Notes: generated by a model not told the origin, from the sequence alone. DNA of 64,000 bases from Muribaculum sp. An289 (GCF_002159555.1 NZ_NFIV01000005.1:159861-223860); one strand, 5' to 3'. Shown: positions 1-8,779, counted from the stretch's first letter. Translations and numbers: made by a program.

Positions 1-620
1 ACGTTGTTGCAGAGTATGCACAGTCTGTCGGAATGCCGTATGTTACCGAAAGATGGGCGGGCGGAATGCTTACAAACTTCCCGACCATACGTAAGGCCGT
101 CAAGAAGATGAACACCATCGACAAGATGATGACCGACGGCACATTCGATACCTTAGCAAAGCGTGAGCGTCTCCAGATTACACGCCAGAAGGCCAAACTG
201 GAGAAGAACCTCGGTTCGATAGCCGACCTTACCCGCCTTCCGTCCGCAATTTTCGTAGTGGACGTCCAGAAGGAGATGAACGCCGTAAGGGAAGCAAACC
301 GTCTGAATATCCCGGTTATCGCAATGGTTGATACTTGCTGCGATCCTACACCGATTGATTATGTGATTCCGGCGAATGATGACGCTACCAAATCCATCGA
401 ACTCGTGATGAAGGCTCTTTGCGAGGCTATCAAAGAAGGACTTGCCGAAAGGAAGGTGGAGAAGGAAAAAGAGAATGCCGAGAATGCTGAAAACGCTGCT
501 CCGGCACAGGGTGGAAAGAAACTCCGTTCACGCAGGCCTAAGAAAGAGGAAACTTCTGAAGATGCTGTAGAGACCGAAGCCAAAGAGGAGCCGGTTGAAC
601 AACATGTCGAAGCTGAATAA
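1..620 (+). CDS. rpsB: 30S ribosomal protein S2, C-terminal part (5' end outside window)
   Basis: Open from base 3 to the TAA at 618-620, so about 206 codons are present and the N-terminus lies upstream. The conserved S2 segment GMPYVTERWAGGMLTNF is followed by the helical region and by the VIPANDDATKSI strand near the end of the globular domain. The last 60 or so residues form a Lys/Glu/Ala-rich tail, common in Bacteroidota S2 but absent from the short enterobacterial protein. S2 binds late on the 30S head/body junction and helps recruit S1. The gene is 33 nt upstream of tsf, the usual rpsB-tsf pair, so the two are presumably cotranscribed. Identification is firm. Confidence 0.97.
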   Translation, partial: VVAEYAQSVGMPYVTERWAGGMLTNFPTIRKAVKKMNTIDKMMTDGTFDTLAKRERLQITRQKAKLEKNLGSIADLTRLPSAIFVVDVQKEMNAVREANRLNIPVIAMVDTCCDPTPIDYVIPANDDATKSIELVMKALCEAIKEGLAERKVEKEKENAENAENAAPAQGGKKLRSRRPKKEETSEDAVETEAKEEPVEQHVEAE

Positions 621-653
621 CAAGTGGTAGAAACAAATTAAAGAAAATTTATT

Positions 654-1490
654 ATGGAAATCAAAGCAGTTGATGTTGCCAAACTCCGTAAGATGACCGG
701 AGCGGGCATGATGGATTGCAAGAAAGCGCTTGTTGAGGCTGAAGGCGATTTTGAAAGGGCACAGGAGATTATCCGTGAGAAAGGAAAACTCGTAGCAGCC
801 AAGAGGGCTGACCGTGAGACTTCGGAAGGTTCTGTAATAGCAAGGACTAACGCCGACCATACCAAGGCGATTCTGGTTTGTCTCGGATGCGAGACCGACT
901 TCGTTGCCGGAAATGCGGAATTCAAGACTCTTGCCAACGCGATTGCCGATGCTGCCATAGCAAATCTTCCGGCAACCAAGGAAGAGCTCGAAGCTCTCAA
1001 GGTGGACGGCCAGACTATTCAGGAAGCCGTTACCCAGCAGACTGGCAAGACCGGTGAAAAGCATGTGATTGCATATTACAGCAAACTCGAAGCTCCTTTC
1101 ATCGCTACCTATATTCACATGAACGGTAAAGTCGCTTCCATAGTAGGTTTTTCCAAACCGGTTTCGGCTGAAGCAGGTAAGGAAATAGCCATGCAGGTGA
1201 CTGCGATGAATCCGGTGTCTGTCAATAAGGACGACTGCCCTAAGCATGTCATTGAAAAGGAACTCGAGATTTATCACGAGCAGATGAAACTCGACCCTAA
1301 GATGGCCGGCAAACCGGCACAGATGCTTGAGAGCATAGCACAGGGCAAGCTTTCGAAGTTCTTCAAAGAGTATACGCTTGAAGACCAGATTTTCGTGAAA
1401 GACGGCAAGATTTCTGTGAAGGAGTACCTCAAATCGGTTGATCCTGAGGTCAAGGTTACAGGTTTCGCACGTTTCTCATTGAATGACTAA
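654..1490 (+). CDS. tsf: Elongation factor Ts
   Basis: A 278-residue EF-Ts, the guanine-nucleotide exchange factor for EF-Tu in the cytoplasm. The N-terminal UBA-like domain has the signature LRKMTGAGMMDCKKAL at residues 11-26, and the exchange motif CETDFVAG follows near residue 80. The two core subdomains (about residues 60-210) and the C-terminal module fit the normal 270-310 aa range. The ATG at 654 is the only start that gives the standard N-terminus. The gene follows rpsB directly and is closed by a terminator hairpin at 1498-1546, so the rpsB-tsf unit ends here. Confidence 0.98.
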   Translation: MEIKAVDVAKLRKMTGAGMMDCKKALVEAEGDFERAQEIIREKGKLVAAKRADRETSEGSVIARTNADHTKAILVCLGCETDFVAGNAEFKTLANAIADAAIANLPATKEELEALKVDGQTIQEAVTQQTGKTGEKHVIAYYSKLEAPFIATYIHMNGKVASIVGFSKPVSAEAGKEIAMQVTAMNPVSVNKDDCPKHVIEKELEIYHEQMKLDPKMAGKPAQMLESIAQGKLSKFFKEYTLEDQIFVKDGKISVKEYLKSVDPEVKVTGFARFSLND

Positions 1491-1497
1491 ACCATAG

Positions 1498-1546
1498 TGG
1501 AGCGGCCGGTCAAGGCCTTGCAATCAGTGCCGGCCCTCCATTTTTT
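1498..1546 (+). terminator. Rho-independent terminator of rpsB-tsf
   Basis: The arms GGAG-C-GGCCGG and CCGGCC-CTCC can pair around a loop of about 20 nt and are followed by six T residues. The structure begins 8 nt after the tsf stop and ends at the first base of tRNA-Pro, so it separates the protein operon from the tRNA. Confidence 0.75.
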
Positions 1547-1619
1547 CGGGATGTAGCGCAGTTGGTAGCGCACTACGTTCGGGACGTAGGGGTCGGGCGT
1601 TCGAGTCGCCTCATCCCGA
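1547..1619 (+). tRNA. tRNA-Pro (anticodon CGG)
   Basis: A cloverleaf can be drawn by eye. The acceptor stem is CGGGATG with CATCCCG and discriminator A at 1619. The anticodon arm is CTACG-TTCGGGA-CGTAG, giving anticodon CGG, and the T-arm contains GTTCGAGTC. The CCA is not encoded. It reads proline CCG codons. The tsf terminator abuts its 5' end. Confidence 0.93.
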
Positions 1620-1732
1620 CATTACGAATCAGGCAGCTGTCCGGAAACCGGGCGGCTGCCTGTGTTTTTCTGGTGACAGTTTCGCTTCTGTCGTGTGTTT
1701 TTTGCGCGCGCGGTGCAGTCGCTTTGAAATGG

Positions 1733-1840
1733 TTATTGATTATCAACGGGTTATGAAATCGGCTGCACATTTCGGGCTTTTAAAATCTTTGAAATGTGCA
1801 AGTGCTTTTGTAATTGTTTGATAATCAATAGGGTTTATGA
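1733..1840. repeat. Composite palindromic repeat, copy A (core-hairpin-core)
   Basis: Two AT-rich cores containing the near-palindromes TTGATTATCAA (1733-1758) and TTGATAATCAA (1814-1840), each followed by a GGGTTTAT-like tail, flank a perfect 10-bp hairpin, TGCACATTTC (1764-1773) with GAAATGTGCA (1791-1800). Copies B and C near 22.4 and 22.9 kb have the same layout with different hairpin arms. The copy lies between tRNA-Pro and a RAYT transposase gene. With the array at 1861-1940 it accounts for most of the 340-nt gene-free stretch here. Confidence 0.6.
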
Positions 1841-1860
1841 TGAAGGCGCACCGAACGTGC

Positions 1861-1940
1861 CAGTTTTCCGGGACGGCAGTTTTCCGGGACGGCAGTTCTC
1901 GTGGGCATCAGTTTTCAAGGCCACAGTTTTCCGGCACCGC
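1861..1940. repeat. 16-bp imperfect tandem array
   Basis: The unit CAGTTTTCCGGGACGG occurs twice perfectly (1861-1876, 1877-1892), followed by two diverged units (1893-1908, 1909-1924) and a partial fifth. The array ends about 20 nt before the 3' end of the RAYT gene on the opposite strand. Confidence 0.7.
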
Positions 1941-1959
1941 CGGGTTTGTGGAGCGGGAT

Positions 1960-2841
1960 TTATAATATTTTCTTCAATATGGCGAGGTCGGTATTTGTCA
2001 GTCGCGAAAGTTGTTTTCCTGCGATGCCATATTTTTTATGGAGGATTTTTGCCAGACTGTAACGCTGTTCGATGCTTAATTCTTCAATGCGGTTCTTATG
2101 AAAATTTTCTTGACACAGGCCGGTTATTGAACCGTATAATTCGTTGTCGCTGTATTTTGTTTTATGAAGGATGCCGTTATCCAATTCCATTTCCAGATTT
2201 TCATTGCGGGAGATTGCATAAAGGAGCCTTGCCGGTGTGCGGAAGATGTTTTCTACGGCCTCGGTGTCTACATAGCATTCGGGCAAAATCATATTTTCTT
2301 CAGAAATAAGGCAGTCGTCCAGCAGGTCGGTCTGGGAGTGCAGTAGTTCCCGCTTTGTCCTGTAGCTTAACGAGCCTACTTTTCGCACGGTTTTTCCAAA
2401 GCGGTTTCCCTCGTGGATTGTTTCTTCGCTTTTCTCCCTGAAGTACAATTTCTCCCTGAAGTATAATGAGGCGGAGCTCCATGTGTAGTTGCCGGGCATT
2501 ATGCCGAGTCCGGCAGAAACCGGATTGCGGAGTACGTAACCTATCGCTTTCATAAGGTAGCCCATATCTTCAATCGGTCTCATGGTTGTGCCGCTCCTGC
2601 TTAAATCTGCAAGGCGGGACAGTTTTCTTCTGTATTGGAAGATAAACTGTCTGCACGAAACCTTGTTTCCGCGGACAATGAAATGTACGTGGTTGCTCAT
2701 TAGGCAGAATGCAAGAATCGTTATTTTGTGTTGTACGGCACATACGGGTATGCAATTCATACCATCTATGTAATCTTGCCTGCTTCTGAAAATCACATCT
2801 TTCTCCAGTCCCTCGGTGCAAATGTGCCAATGATTTTCCAT
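1960..2841 (-). CDS. REP-associated tyrosine transposase (RAYT, Y1_Tnp family)
   Basis: This encodes about 293 residues from the ATG at 2841; a longer reading to 2904 is possible, but the HWHICT strand that opens Y1 transposases begins just after the chosen start. The HUH motif MSNHVHFIV (His51, His53) coordinates metal, and Tyr102 in GYVLRNPVSAG is the likely DNA-attacking tyrosine, followed by a WSS motif. RAYTs are single-copy IS200-like enzymes that act on REP palindromes. A composite palindrome and a tandem array lie at its 3' end. An 18-bp in-frame duplication gives FREKLY twice (about 2430-2465), and 14-bp duplications flank the start. The C-terminal third is not a domain I recognise. 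It looks intact. Confidence 0.8.
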   Translation of the reverse strand: MENHWHICTEGLEKDVIFRSRQDYIDGMNCIPVCAVQHKITILAFCLMSNHVHFIVRGNKVSCRQFIFQYRRKLSRLADLSRSGTTMRPIEDMGYLMKAIGYVLRNPVSAGLGIMPGNYTWSSASLYFREKLYFREKSEETIHEGNRFGKTVRKVGSLSYRTKRELLHSQTDLLDDCLISEENMILPECYVDTEAVENIFRTPARLLYAISRNENLEMELDNGILHKTKYSDNELYGSITGLCQENFHKNRIEELSIEQRYSLAKILHKKYGIAGKQLSRLTNTDLAILKKIL

Positions 2842-3065
2842 GCTGTGGTTCTCCTGCTGTGGTTCTCCTGCCGGTTGAATGGTAAAAACGATAAATGCTG
2901 GCAAAAACGATAAATGACGGCAAACGATAGTGAGGCAAAGTTAAGCGGGATTTTCTTGTGTGGGGATAACGCTGTGGATGAATTTTTTACGGAAAAATAA
3001 AAATGTGGCCGATGATGTGGTCCGGTACTGCAATTTTTCCCTTACAGAAAGTCAAAAAAACTTCT

Positions 3066-3073
3066 TACTTTTG
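3066..3073 (+). promoter_or_regulatory. Bacteroidota -7 box TACTTTTG
   Basis: TACTTTTG fits TAnnTTTG and lies 21 nt before the ATG at 3094. It overlaps an in-frame ATG at 3073, which argues for the later start. No clear -33 TTG is seen at the right spacing. Confidence 0.55.
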
Positions 3074-3093
3074 TGTGCATAATATTAGATTCT

Positions 3094-3822
3094 ATGAAAA
3101 TGAAATTTTTGTTTTCCATTATGCTGGCGATGTTTGCGGCGTTTTCCATGTCGGTTTTGCCGGTCATGGCCGGTCAGCCGCAGGACGGGCCGGAAAAGAA
3201 GGAGAACCCCGACAAGGGATGGGGTATCGGGATTTCGGCGGGATATGCCTACAATATGCTTTCCATTCCTGATGCATACGATTATGACCGCCATTATTCT
3301 GCCGGTGACGGGTTTTATGTAGCCATTCCGGTGAAGTACAATTTCAATGACTGGTTTGCGCTTTCGGGAGAGTTGGCCGCCGTATCGAAGAATTATTCTT
3401 CCTACAGGTCGATGCAGATGATGGCCTATCCTTGGGAAAAGGTAGAAAATTACTATCTGTCCGTACCGGTTTACGCGCAGTTTTCTTTCGGAAGAAAGAA
3501 GCTGCGGGGCTTTGTGAATGCCGGCATTTATGCAGGTGCATGGCTTTACAGCCACAGGCAGGGTGAGTCTCTCGGGCCTTTCGATTCGGTACTGTATCCT
3601 TATGACGAGGTCGTGCCTTTCGATTCGCGCAGGGACAACCGCTTCGATGCCGGACTTCTTGCTGGCCTGGGCCTGAAGTACAGGGCGGCATCGTGTGTTG
3701 AGATATTCGCCGAAGCAAGGTACATGTATGCCCTTACGGACATGCAGAAGCAGTACCGTGGACATATTCCGAGGTATAGCAATACAATGGTAGTCCAGGC
3801 CGGCGCCGTCTTCATGTTTTAG
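3094..3822 (+). CDS. Outer-membrane beta-barrel protein (PorT/OMP_b-brl-like)
   Basis: This encodes 242 residues from the ATG at 3094, chosen because an upstream in-frame ATG (3073) lies inside the promoter. A signal peptide covers about residues 1-28 (KMKFLFSIMLAMFAAFSM then VMAGQPQ). The rest shows alternating amphipathic strands, the GWGIGISAGYAYNM opening, and aromatic strand ends up to the C-terminal MVVQAGAVFMF, with a terminal Phe as in barrels assembled by BAM. Length and style fit small eight- to ten-stranded Bacteroidota barrels of unknown function. It is 30 nt upstream of the S41 lipoprotein gene, so the two are probably cotranscribed. The specific role is not known. Confidence 0.7.
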   Translation: MKMKFLFSIMLAMFAAFSMSVLPVMAGQPQDGPEKKENPDKGWGIGISAGYAYNMLSIPDAYDYDRHYSAGDGFYVAIPVKYNFNDWFALSGELAAVSKNYSSYRSMQMMAYPWEKVENYYLSVPVYAQFSFGRKKLRGFVNAGIYAGAWLYSHRQGESLGPFDSVLYPYDEVVPFDSRRDNRFDAGLLAGLGLKYRAASCVEIFAEARYMYALTDMQKQYRGHIPRYSNTMVVQAGAVFMF

Positions 3823-3852
3823 GAGTTTTAACGTTTTTAGGATTTGGAAGTT

Positions 3853-5046
3853 ATGAAGAAAATTTTTCTTTTGATTTGCATATCGGCGGCTTTCCTGCCG
3901 TTCGTATCTTGCCAGAAACAGGAAGTCGATTTGCTGCCGCCTTCGGAGGAAGGGAATTTCACCACCTGGTCGGAAGTTTTTGAATCCTTCTGGAATGCGA
4001 TGAATTACAATTATGTGTTCTGGGATATAGATGAAACGGACTGGGACGCGGTATATGGCAGTTATGCTCCCCGGTTCGAGGCTCTCGGCGATTATACCAT
4101 GAGCACGTTCGACGAGGCGGGAGAGCTGTTCCAGGAGATGACATCCGGCCTTGTGGACCACCACTATCTCTTTGCGCTGAAGAGTACCGAATATTATATT
4201 TATTCCCAGCCGGCCCAGATAGAAATTCTTACCAGGGACTATTATCATGAGGCGATGGACATACAGCAGCTCATCAATAATGCACAGGCGGAAGTGGCCA
4301 ATGGCAGGATAACGCAGTTCAGCGGGGCTGCCGGATATGTAGGTGATTCCTATATGGTCGCAATGTCATATCTGATAGACAATGTGGCTTATATCTATTT
4401 TTCGGGATTCCACTGGACGTATCTGATGTATTATACCGATAATCTCGAAAGTAACGCAATGTATCAGGTATACCGGAACTTCTTCGACATCATAGACAAT
4501 ACGCCGGGACTGAAAGGTGTGATAATCGATGTGAGGAACAACGGTGGAGGCTATCTAAACGATTTGAATCTTATGCATTCGATGCTGATGAGCGAGCCGA
4601 CACAGATAATGTGGATGAGGACGAAAAACGGTCTGGGACGTTATGATTACGGCCCGTGGACCCCTTGCATGGCATATCCGGCCGAGGACAGCCGTCGGAT
4701 TCAGGTTCCGTTGGTGCAGCTTGTAGACCTCAATTCGGTTTCCATGTCGGAGATGTCTTCGCTGCTTGTGAAGGAACTGCCTAACGGTGCGGTAATAGGT
4801 GAAAGGACTTACGGAGGCCTGGGAGCCCTGATGGGCAATTTCGACTACAGTTATACCGGAGAGGTCGAAAACGCTTCGTACTGGATTTATACCACTACGA
4901 CTATGGGCAAGGACATGCAGGGCAACAGGGTTGAAGGCATAGGCGTTATTCCTGATGTGGAAGTGCTTTTCGACCGCGAATCCTTCATGGCTGGTACGGA
5001 TGTACAGCTGGAAGCTGCATTGGACTATATCGAATCGGCGCAGTAA
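3853..5046 (+). CDS. S41 family peptidase lipoprotein (tricorn/IRBP-like)
   Basis: This encodes 397 residues. The start at 3853 gives a clean lipoprotein signal (KKIFLLICISAAFLPFVSC) with the lipid-bearing Cys at residue 20. The S41 core has GVIIDVRNNGGG, followed by the nucleophile segment NSVSMSEMSS, where the Ser of SVS aligns with the catalytic Ser of TASASE. The Lys of the Ser-Lys dyad (FGKG in Prc-type enzymes) is replaced by Gly in TYGGLG. An upstream LVDHHY could supply the His used by tricorn-type S41B members. No PDZ domain is evident. It lies between a barrel protein gene and a regulator gene starting 6 nt after its stop. Activity is plausible but unproven. Confidence 0.75.
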   Translation: MKKIFLLICISAAFLPFVSCQKQEVDLLPPSEEGNFTTWSEVFESFWNAMNYNYVFWDIDETDWDAVYGSYAPRFEALGDYTMSTFDEAGELFQEMTSGLVDHHYLFALKSTEYYIYSQPAQIEILTRDYYHEAMDIQQLINNAQAEVANGRITQFSGAAGYVGDSYMVAMSYLIDNVAYIYFSGFHWTYLMYYTDNLESNAMYQVYRNFFDIIDNTPGLKGVIIDVRNNGGGYLNDLNLMHSMLMSEPTQIMWMRTKNGLGRYDYGPWTPCMAYPAEDSRRIQVPLVQLVDLNSVSMSEMSSLLVKELPNGAVIGERTYGGLGALMGNFDYSYTGEVENASYWIYTTTTMGKDMQGNRVEGIGVIPDVEVLFDRESFMAGTDVQLEAALDYIESAQ

Positions 5047-5052
5047 CCGCAG

Positions 5053-6578
5053 GTGCGCTGTCTGAAATATAGGATTTTTGTATGGGGAGTGCTTGCGGCG
5101 GTTTTTGCTGCCGCAGGCATTTCTTCCTATGCTGCCGTGGGAAATGATGTCGCCCTGGATGGTGATATTGCCGAAGAGGAGGTCCGGGATTTATGGGTAA
5201 GCCTTACCCGTGAGCGCAGATTTGCCGAATTGGCTGAGAAAATACCTCTGTATCTGGCTTCTTTGCCGTATGGTGCGGCGGACGGGGATGGGAAAACCAT
5301 TGACGAGGAAGTCCTGTTCGCCCGCGCGAATCTTGCGCAGGCTTACCTGTTTATGGAAGATTTCGGCCGGTGCGAGGAGGAATTGTCCCGTATCGGGAAA
5401 GTACTTCCGCAGGTTTCCGATTACCACATAGGATTGCAAAGGCTGAAAACGATACGAACAATATGTTTTACGGGGCAGTAATGGCGGCCCAGATGGGAAT
5501 CGTAGCCGGAGATTACAGGATAGCCGAGGCTTATGCCGACTCGGCGTCCCGTTATGTCGCTTCCAGGAAAAACAGTTCGCAGGAGGCTCTGTTGCAATTG
5601 CTGCATGGCGAAATATATTATGCGATGGGCGATTATGTCAAGGCGGATTCGGCATATTCCCGTTTTGCTTCCCGGCTGGACTCCCAGGAGCCCGGTCTGC
5701 GCCTGGAGTACATGTACAAGCAGGGATGTTTAGAGCTGGCATGGGGCAACCCGGAAAGGGCACGCAGGCTTTTCGAGGACGGTCTTGCCCTTTCGTATTC
5801 TATCGACAATATCGAAGACCGCCATCATTTTCTTTCGGGCCTGTCGGATTTTTATTCATCGGTGGGCGACGACCGTACCGCCCTGTCGTATTATAAAGAA
5901 TACCATCATCTTTTGGACAGTCTGTCGTTATTGACGAAAGAGCGCGATTTCCACAATCTTCTGATGAACTATCAGAAAATGGGTTATGAGGAGAAAGTCC
6001 ACAGGCAGGAAATGGAAAATGAACGTGTCCGGTCAAAATATGTGATAATATTTTCGGCCTTCATTTTAGTTTCTTCCCTTTCTGCCGGCCTGTGGTTTCT
6101 GTACCGCCGGAGGAACAGGATGTACAGGCAGCTGGTAGAGCAGCACCAGCGTTTCCTGCACCGTGCTGAAATCTCCGCTTGCGAAACAGCAGTCGGGCCG
6201 GGCACGGAGGACAATGAGAAAAGCAGGTCGCTGTTCATGGAGGCCGAAAAAATCATGTCGCGGGACAAGATATATAGGCAGAATGACCTGTCTTTGGAAA
6301 AACTGGCCGATATTTTACAAAGCAACCGTTCATACGTGTCTTCCGCCATAAACCAGTATTCGGGAATGTCCTTTACGCAGTGGCTTAATTCGTGGCGTAT
6401 AAAAGAAGCCATAGCGAGATTGTCCGACCCTGCCGATACCGCTCCTCTGAAAGCCATATCGGATGAAGTCGGATTCAATACGATTGCGGTTTTCTACAAG
6501 GCGTTCCAGAAGGAAACCGGCTGCCCTCCCGCAAAATACCGTAAGGAAATGCGCAATATCGGGCATATTTCTTATTGA
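5053..6578 (+). pseudogene. Membrane-anchored TPR/AraC-type regulator, frameshifted
   Basis: Two overlapping frames make one recognisable protein of about 508 residues. From the GTG at 5053, 142 codons give a signal segment and the first TPR-like helices. The reading then has to slip to the other frame near 5428-5440 to continue with AKAENDTNNMFYG, more TPR helices, a transmembrane segment (YVIIFSAFILVSSLSAGLWFLYRRR, 6034-6108 in part) and a C-terminal AraC-type helix-turn-helix (LSLEKLADILQSNRSYVS; ISDEVGFNTIAVFYKAFQ). The shift equals loss of one base. No canonical slippery heptamer is seen, so a mutation or assembly error is likelier than programmed frameshifting. Such proteins sense envelope cues in Bacteroidota. 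Confidence 0.75.
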
Positions 6579-6609
6579 TTCTACAAATTTATTTATCAAT
6601 AATTTTCTT

Positions 6610-6642
6610 TTTGCCCCCGTATGTTTCCGAGGTTTATCTTTG
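6610..6642 (+). promoter_or_regulatory. Promoter TTTG-N21-TATCTTTG
   Basis: TTTG at 6610-6613 and TATCTTTG at 6635-6642 fit the Bacteroidota sigma consensus. They lie 28 nt upstream of the lipoprotein ATG at 6671 and exclude in-frame starts farther upstream. Confidence 0.7.
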
Positions 6643-6670
6643 CCTGCGGAACAATAAAAATTTTTGGAAT

Positions 6671-7780
6671 ATGGAACGTTTTATCAAAGAAAATTTATGG
6701 GCCGCACTTGTTTCCGCCGCGCTGTTGCCGGTGGCGTGCGAAAAAGAGCCCGTAGTTGTCGAGCCGAGGCTCGATTTTGAAAACGCGGTTGTAGAGGCTC
6801 CGGTCGAAGGGGGTGTTCTGGAATTGCCGTACGTACTGGAGGGGGCAGGAGAGTCCCCGGTGCTGAAGGCGGTGTGTGACGAAGAATGGCTCGCTTTCGA
6901 TTTTACGGAGCAGAACATGCTTAGAATCACTGTCAATGCGACAGATACGCGGGAGAGGAGGACCGCGGATGCAAGGATAATCGTTCCGGGTCATGCCTTG
7001 GAAGCAGAGGTTACGGTAGAGCAAGGGGGTGGCGAATTGCCTGATTTTACCTTTACGTTTCATGATATTACAGAGAGCATCGCCACCCTTGATATTATTC
7101 CGTACGATACGGAGGCCGGTTATATAACCTTTCTCAGGCTTGCAGATGAGGTGGGGAACCTTTCGGATGACGAGTTGCATGAACTCGATGTACAGTATTG
7201 GATAGATTCTTATTATGGAATGTACGGGATAGAGGAGATAATGCCTTTGGTCACCTTGTACGGGAACAAGTTCAATGAACGCATGTTCAGTCTTGTTCCG
7301 GATACGGAATACTGCATTTACGCATACGGGGTCGATGCACAGGGAGAAAGACTGACACCTGTGACGAAAGCATGGTTTACTGCGGAAACGCTTGAGATGT
7401 CCGATACCTCTTTCGAGATAATGGTAACGAAAGGTACTGAAAATGAAAAAGGGCAGATACCGGTGCATATAACGTATAAGCCCGATGACAATGAGACGAA
7501 TTACCTTACCGGATTTACCGTATGGTCGGAAGGAATGGATATGGATGCGCTGATCGAGCAGCAGCAGATTATCCTGAATGATTTCATAGTCAAGAATATG
7601 ACTTTCGGGGCAATACCTCTGGAAGATGTGATAGCGCATTATTATCCGGCCGGCGAGCAGTCGGACGATTTCACTCCGATGAAAGACTACGAATTTGTCG
7701 TATACTGCATGTGCGTGGCTCCTTGCGGGCTCATAAATTCGGAAGTCATTTATAAAACATTCGATACGTTCGTAGAATAG
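6671..7780 (+). CDS. BACON-domain lipoprotein
   Basis: This encodes 369 residues from the ATG at 6671. The signal ends in LLPVAC (Cys at residue 19 or so), typical of a lipobox. Residues about 30-125 form a BACON-like all-beta domain (DEEWLAF, LRITVNATDTRERRTADARI, EVTVEQGGG). A second module with FTFTFHDITESIATLDIIPYD and YCIYAYGVDAQG resembles FN3-type surface modules, and a third continues to the C-terminus. The family is often found in surface lipoproteins of gut Bacteroidales and may bind mucin or glycans; no substrate can be named. The next gene, 35 nt downstream, encodes a smaller lipoprotein with a module like the second one, so they probably form an operon. Confidence 0.75.
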   Translation: MERFIKENLWAALVSAALLPVACEKEPVVVEPRLDFENAVVEAPVEGGVLELPYVLEGAGESPVLKAVCDEEWLAFDFTEQNMLRITVNATDTRERRTADARIIVPGHALEAEVTVEQGGGELPDFTFTFHDITESIATLDIIPYDTEAGYITFLRLADEVGNLSDDELHELDVQYWIDSYYGMYGIEEIMPLVTLYGNKFNERMFSLVPDTEYCIYAYGVDAQGERLTPVTKAWFTAETLEMSDTSFEIMVTKGTENEKGQIPVHITYKPDDNETNYLTGFTVWSEGMDMDALIEQQQIILNDFIVKNMTFGAIPLEDVIAHYYPAGEQSDDFTPMKDYEFVVYCMCVAPCGLINSEVIYKTFDTFVE

Positions 7781-7815
7781 GAAGCTGTTCGTAAAAATTT
7801 TAAAAACAGAGAATT

Positions 7816-8268
7816 ATGAAAGAATTTGTAAAATATGCATTTTTAATGTCGGTCCTTTTTCCGGTTTTTTCATGTGAAAGGATGGATATGCCGCCAAAAC
7901 CTGAAATATCCATTTCGATTGACGTTCCCGAAATAGGGCAGACCTTTGCGAATGCGGTTTTCGAGGCGGAACAGGATACCGCGACATTTTATTGCGGGAT
8001 TATCCACGAGTCGATGTATGTCGATGATGAGACAATAAAGATGAACGATATGCTGCTGCTTGAAGATTTTGCTGAAAGGGAGGGCATATCGGTGGCGGAG
8101 GCGATAAGGAAGAATGTGGCCGTGGGACGGGCCGAAAAGGATTATTCCGGCCTCTGCCCGGGACTTTCCTACTATGTCTATGCATACGAACTGGATACCG
8201 ACGGCATGGCGACCGGTCCGGTTTATAAGGAAAAAAACGATATTGAAATAGGAATATATCAAAAATAA
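7816..8268 (+). CDS. Small surface lipoprotein, FN3-like
   Basis: This encodes 150 residues with a lipoprotein signal (KEFVKYAFLMSVLFPVFSC, Cys at residue 20). The remainder contains a single module with ATFYCGIIHESMYVDDE and LSYYVYAYELDTDGM, matching in style the second module of the preceding BACON lipoprotein (which has YCIYAYGVDAQG). It therefore looks like a single-domain relative expressed from the same transcript. No enzymatic motif is seen. It may be a partner or a truncated paralogue of the larger protein. Confidence 0.65.
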   Translation: MKEFVKYAFLMSVLFPVFSCERMDMPPKPEISISIDVPEIGQTFANAVFEAEQDTATFYCGIIHESMYVDDETIKMNDMLLLEDFAEREGISVAEAIRKNVAVGRAEKDYSGLCPGLSYYVYAYELDTDGMATGPVYKEKNDIEIGIYQK

Positions 8269-8399
8269 GCTACTTATAAGCATTTCTCAAAGAACGAGGT
8301 AATGACTTGGAAACAGTCACAAATTCTGCAATATGCGGTAAATTTCTGTCAAACAACTCTTGTCTTAGCGCAAAGATACGGAAAAGCAACCAAATTCTA

Positions 8400-8750
8400 T
8401 TACCGTTTCCCATATTTCTTTTCAAATAATTCTGTATTCTTCTCTCCCCATGCAATCATAGCATCGATGATGGGAATAAGCGTCATCCCCAACGGAGTGA
8501 TAGCATACTCCGAACGAGGAGGCAGTTCAGGGTAGATGGTCTTCGATACGAGCCCGTCCTCTACCAGTTCCTTCAGTTGCAAGTCGAGCACACGAGGCGT
8601 GGCTTCGGGAAATATCTTGTGCAATTCACTGGGACGCAGGGCACGGTGGCGCAGTTCGTCCAAGATGCATGACTTCCACTTGGAATCAATCAGGCTCATG
8701 GTCAGCCGCAAGGGACAGTCCAAATCTACGGGTATCTTTCTTTCGTACAT
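8400..8750 (-). CDS. HxlR family transcriptional regulator
   Basis: This encodes a 116-residue winged-helix protein. The N-terminal CPLRLTMSLIDSKWKSCIL matches the HxlR opening (C-P-x6-I-x-G-K-W in most members), followed by the recognition helix LRPSELHKIFPEATPRVLDLQLKEL and a wing (PRSEYAITPLG). The single Cys near residue 12 is the position used for redox sensing in YodB/HypR-type members. It is divergent from an NTF2-like gene and two flavodoxin-fold reductase genes, the usual arrangement for a regulator of electrophile or quinone-stress enzymes. Its own -7 box (8780-8787, minus strand) and a palindrome with direct repeats (8807-8851) lie between the two transcripts. Confidence 0.88.
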   Translation of the reverse strand: MYERKIPVDLDCPLRLTMSLIDSKWKSCILDELRHRALRPSELHKIFPEATPRVLDLQLKELVEDGLVSKTIYPELPPRSEYAITPLGMTLIPIIDAMIAWGEKNTELFEKKYGKR

Positions 8751-8779
8751 GGTTTTATCTTTATTGAATGTTACGCCTG

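Noticed and set aside
528..1277. Long open frame on the minus strand across tsf
   Set aside because: It is antisense to a conserved gene, lacks any family motif, and follows from the low stop frequency opposite Lys/Glu-rich codons.
3085..4248. 387-codon minus-strand frame over the barrel protein and S41 genes
   Set aside because: It spans two well-supported genes on the other strand and has no recognisable features.
5428..5445. Programmed -1 frameshift in the AraC-type gene
   Set aside because: No canonical slippery heptamer or downstream pseudoknot is evident; a plain indel is simpler.
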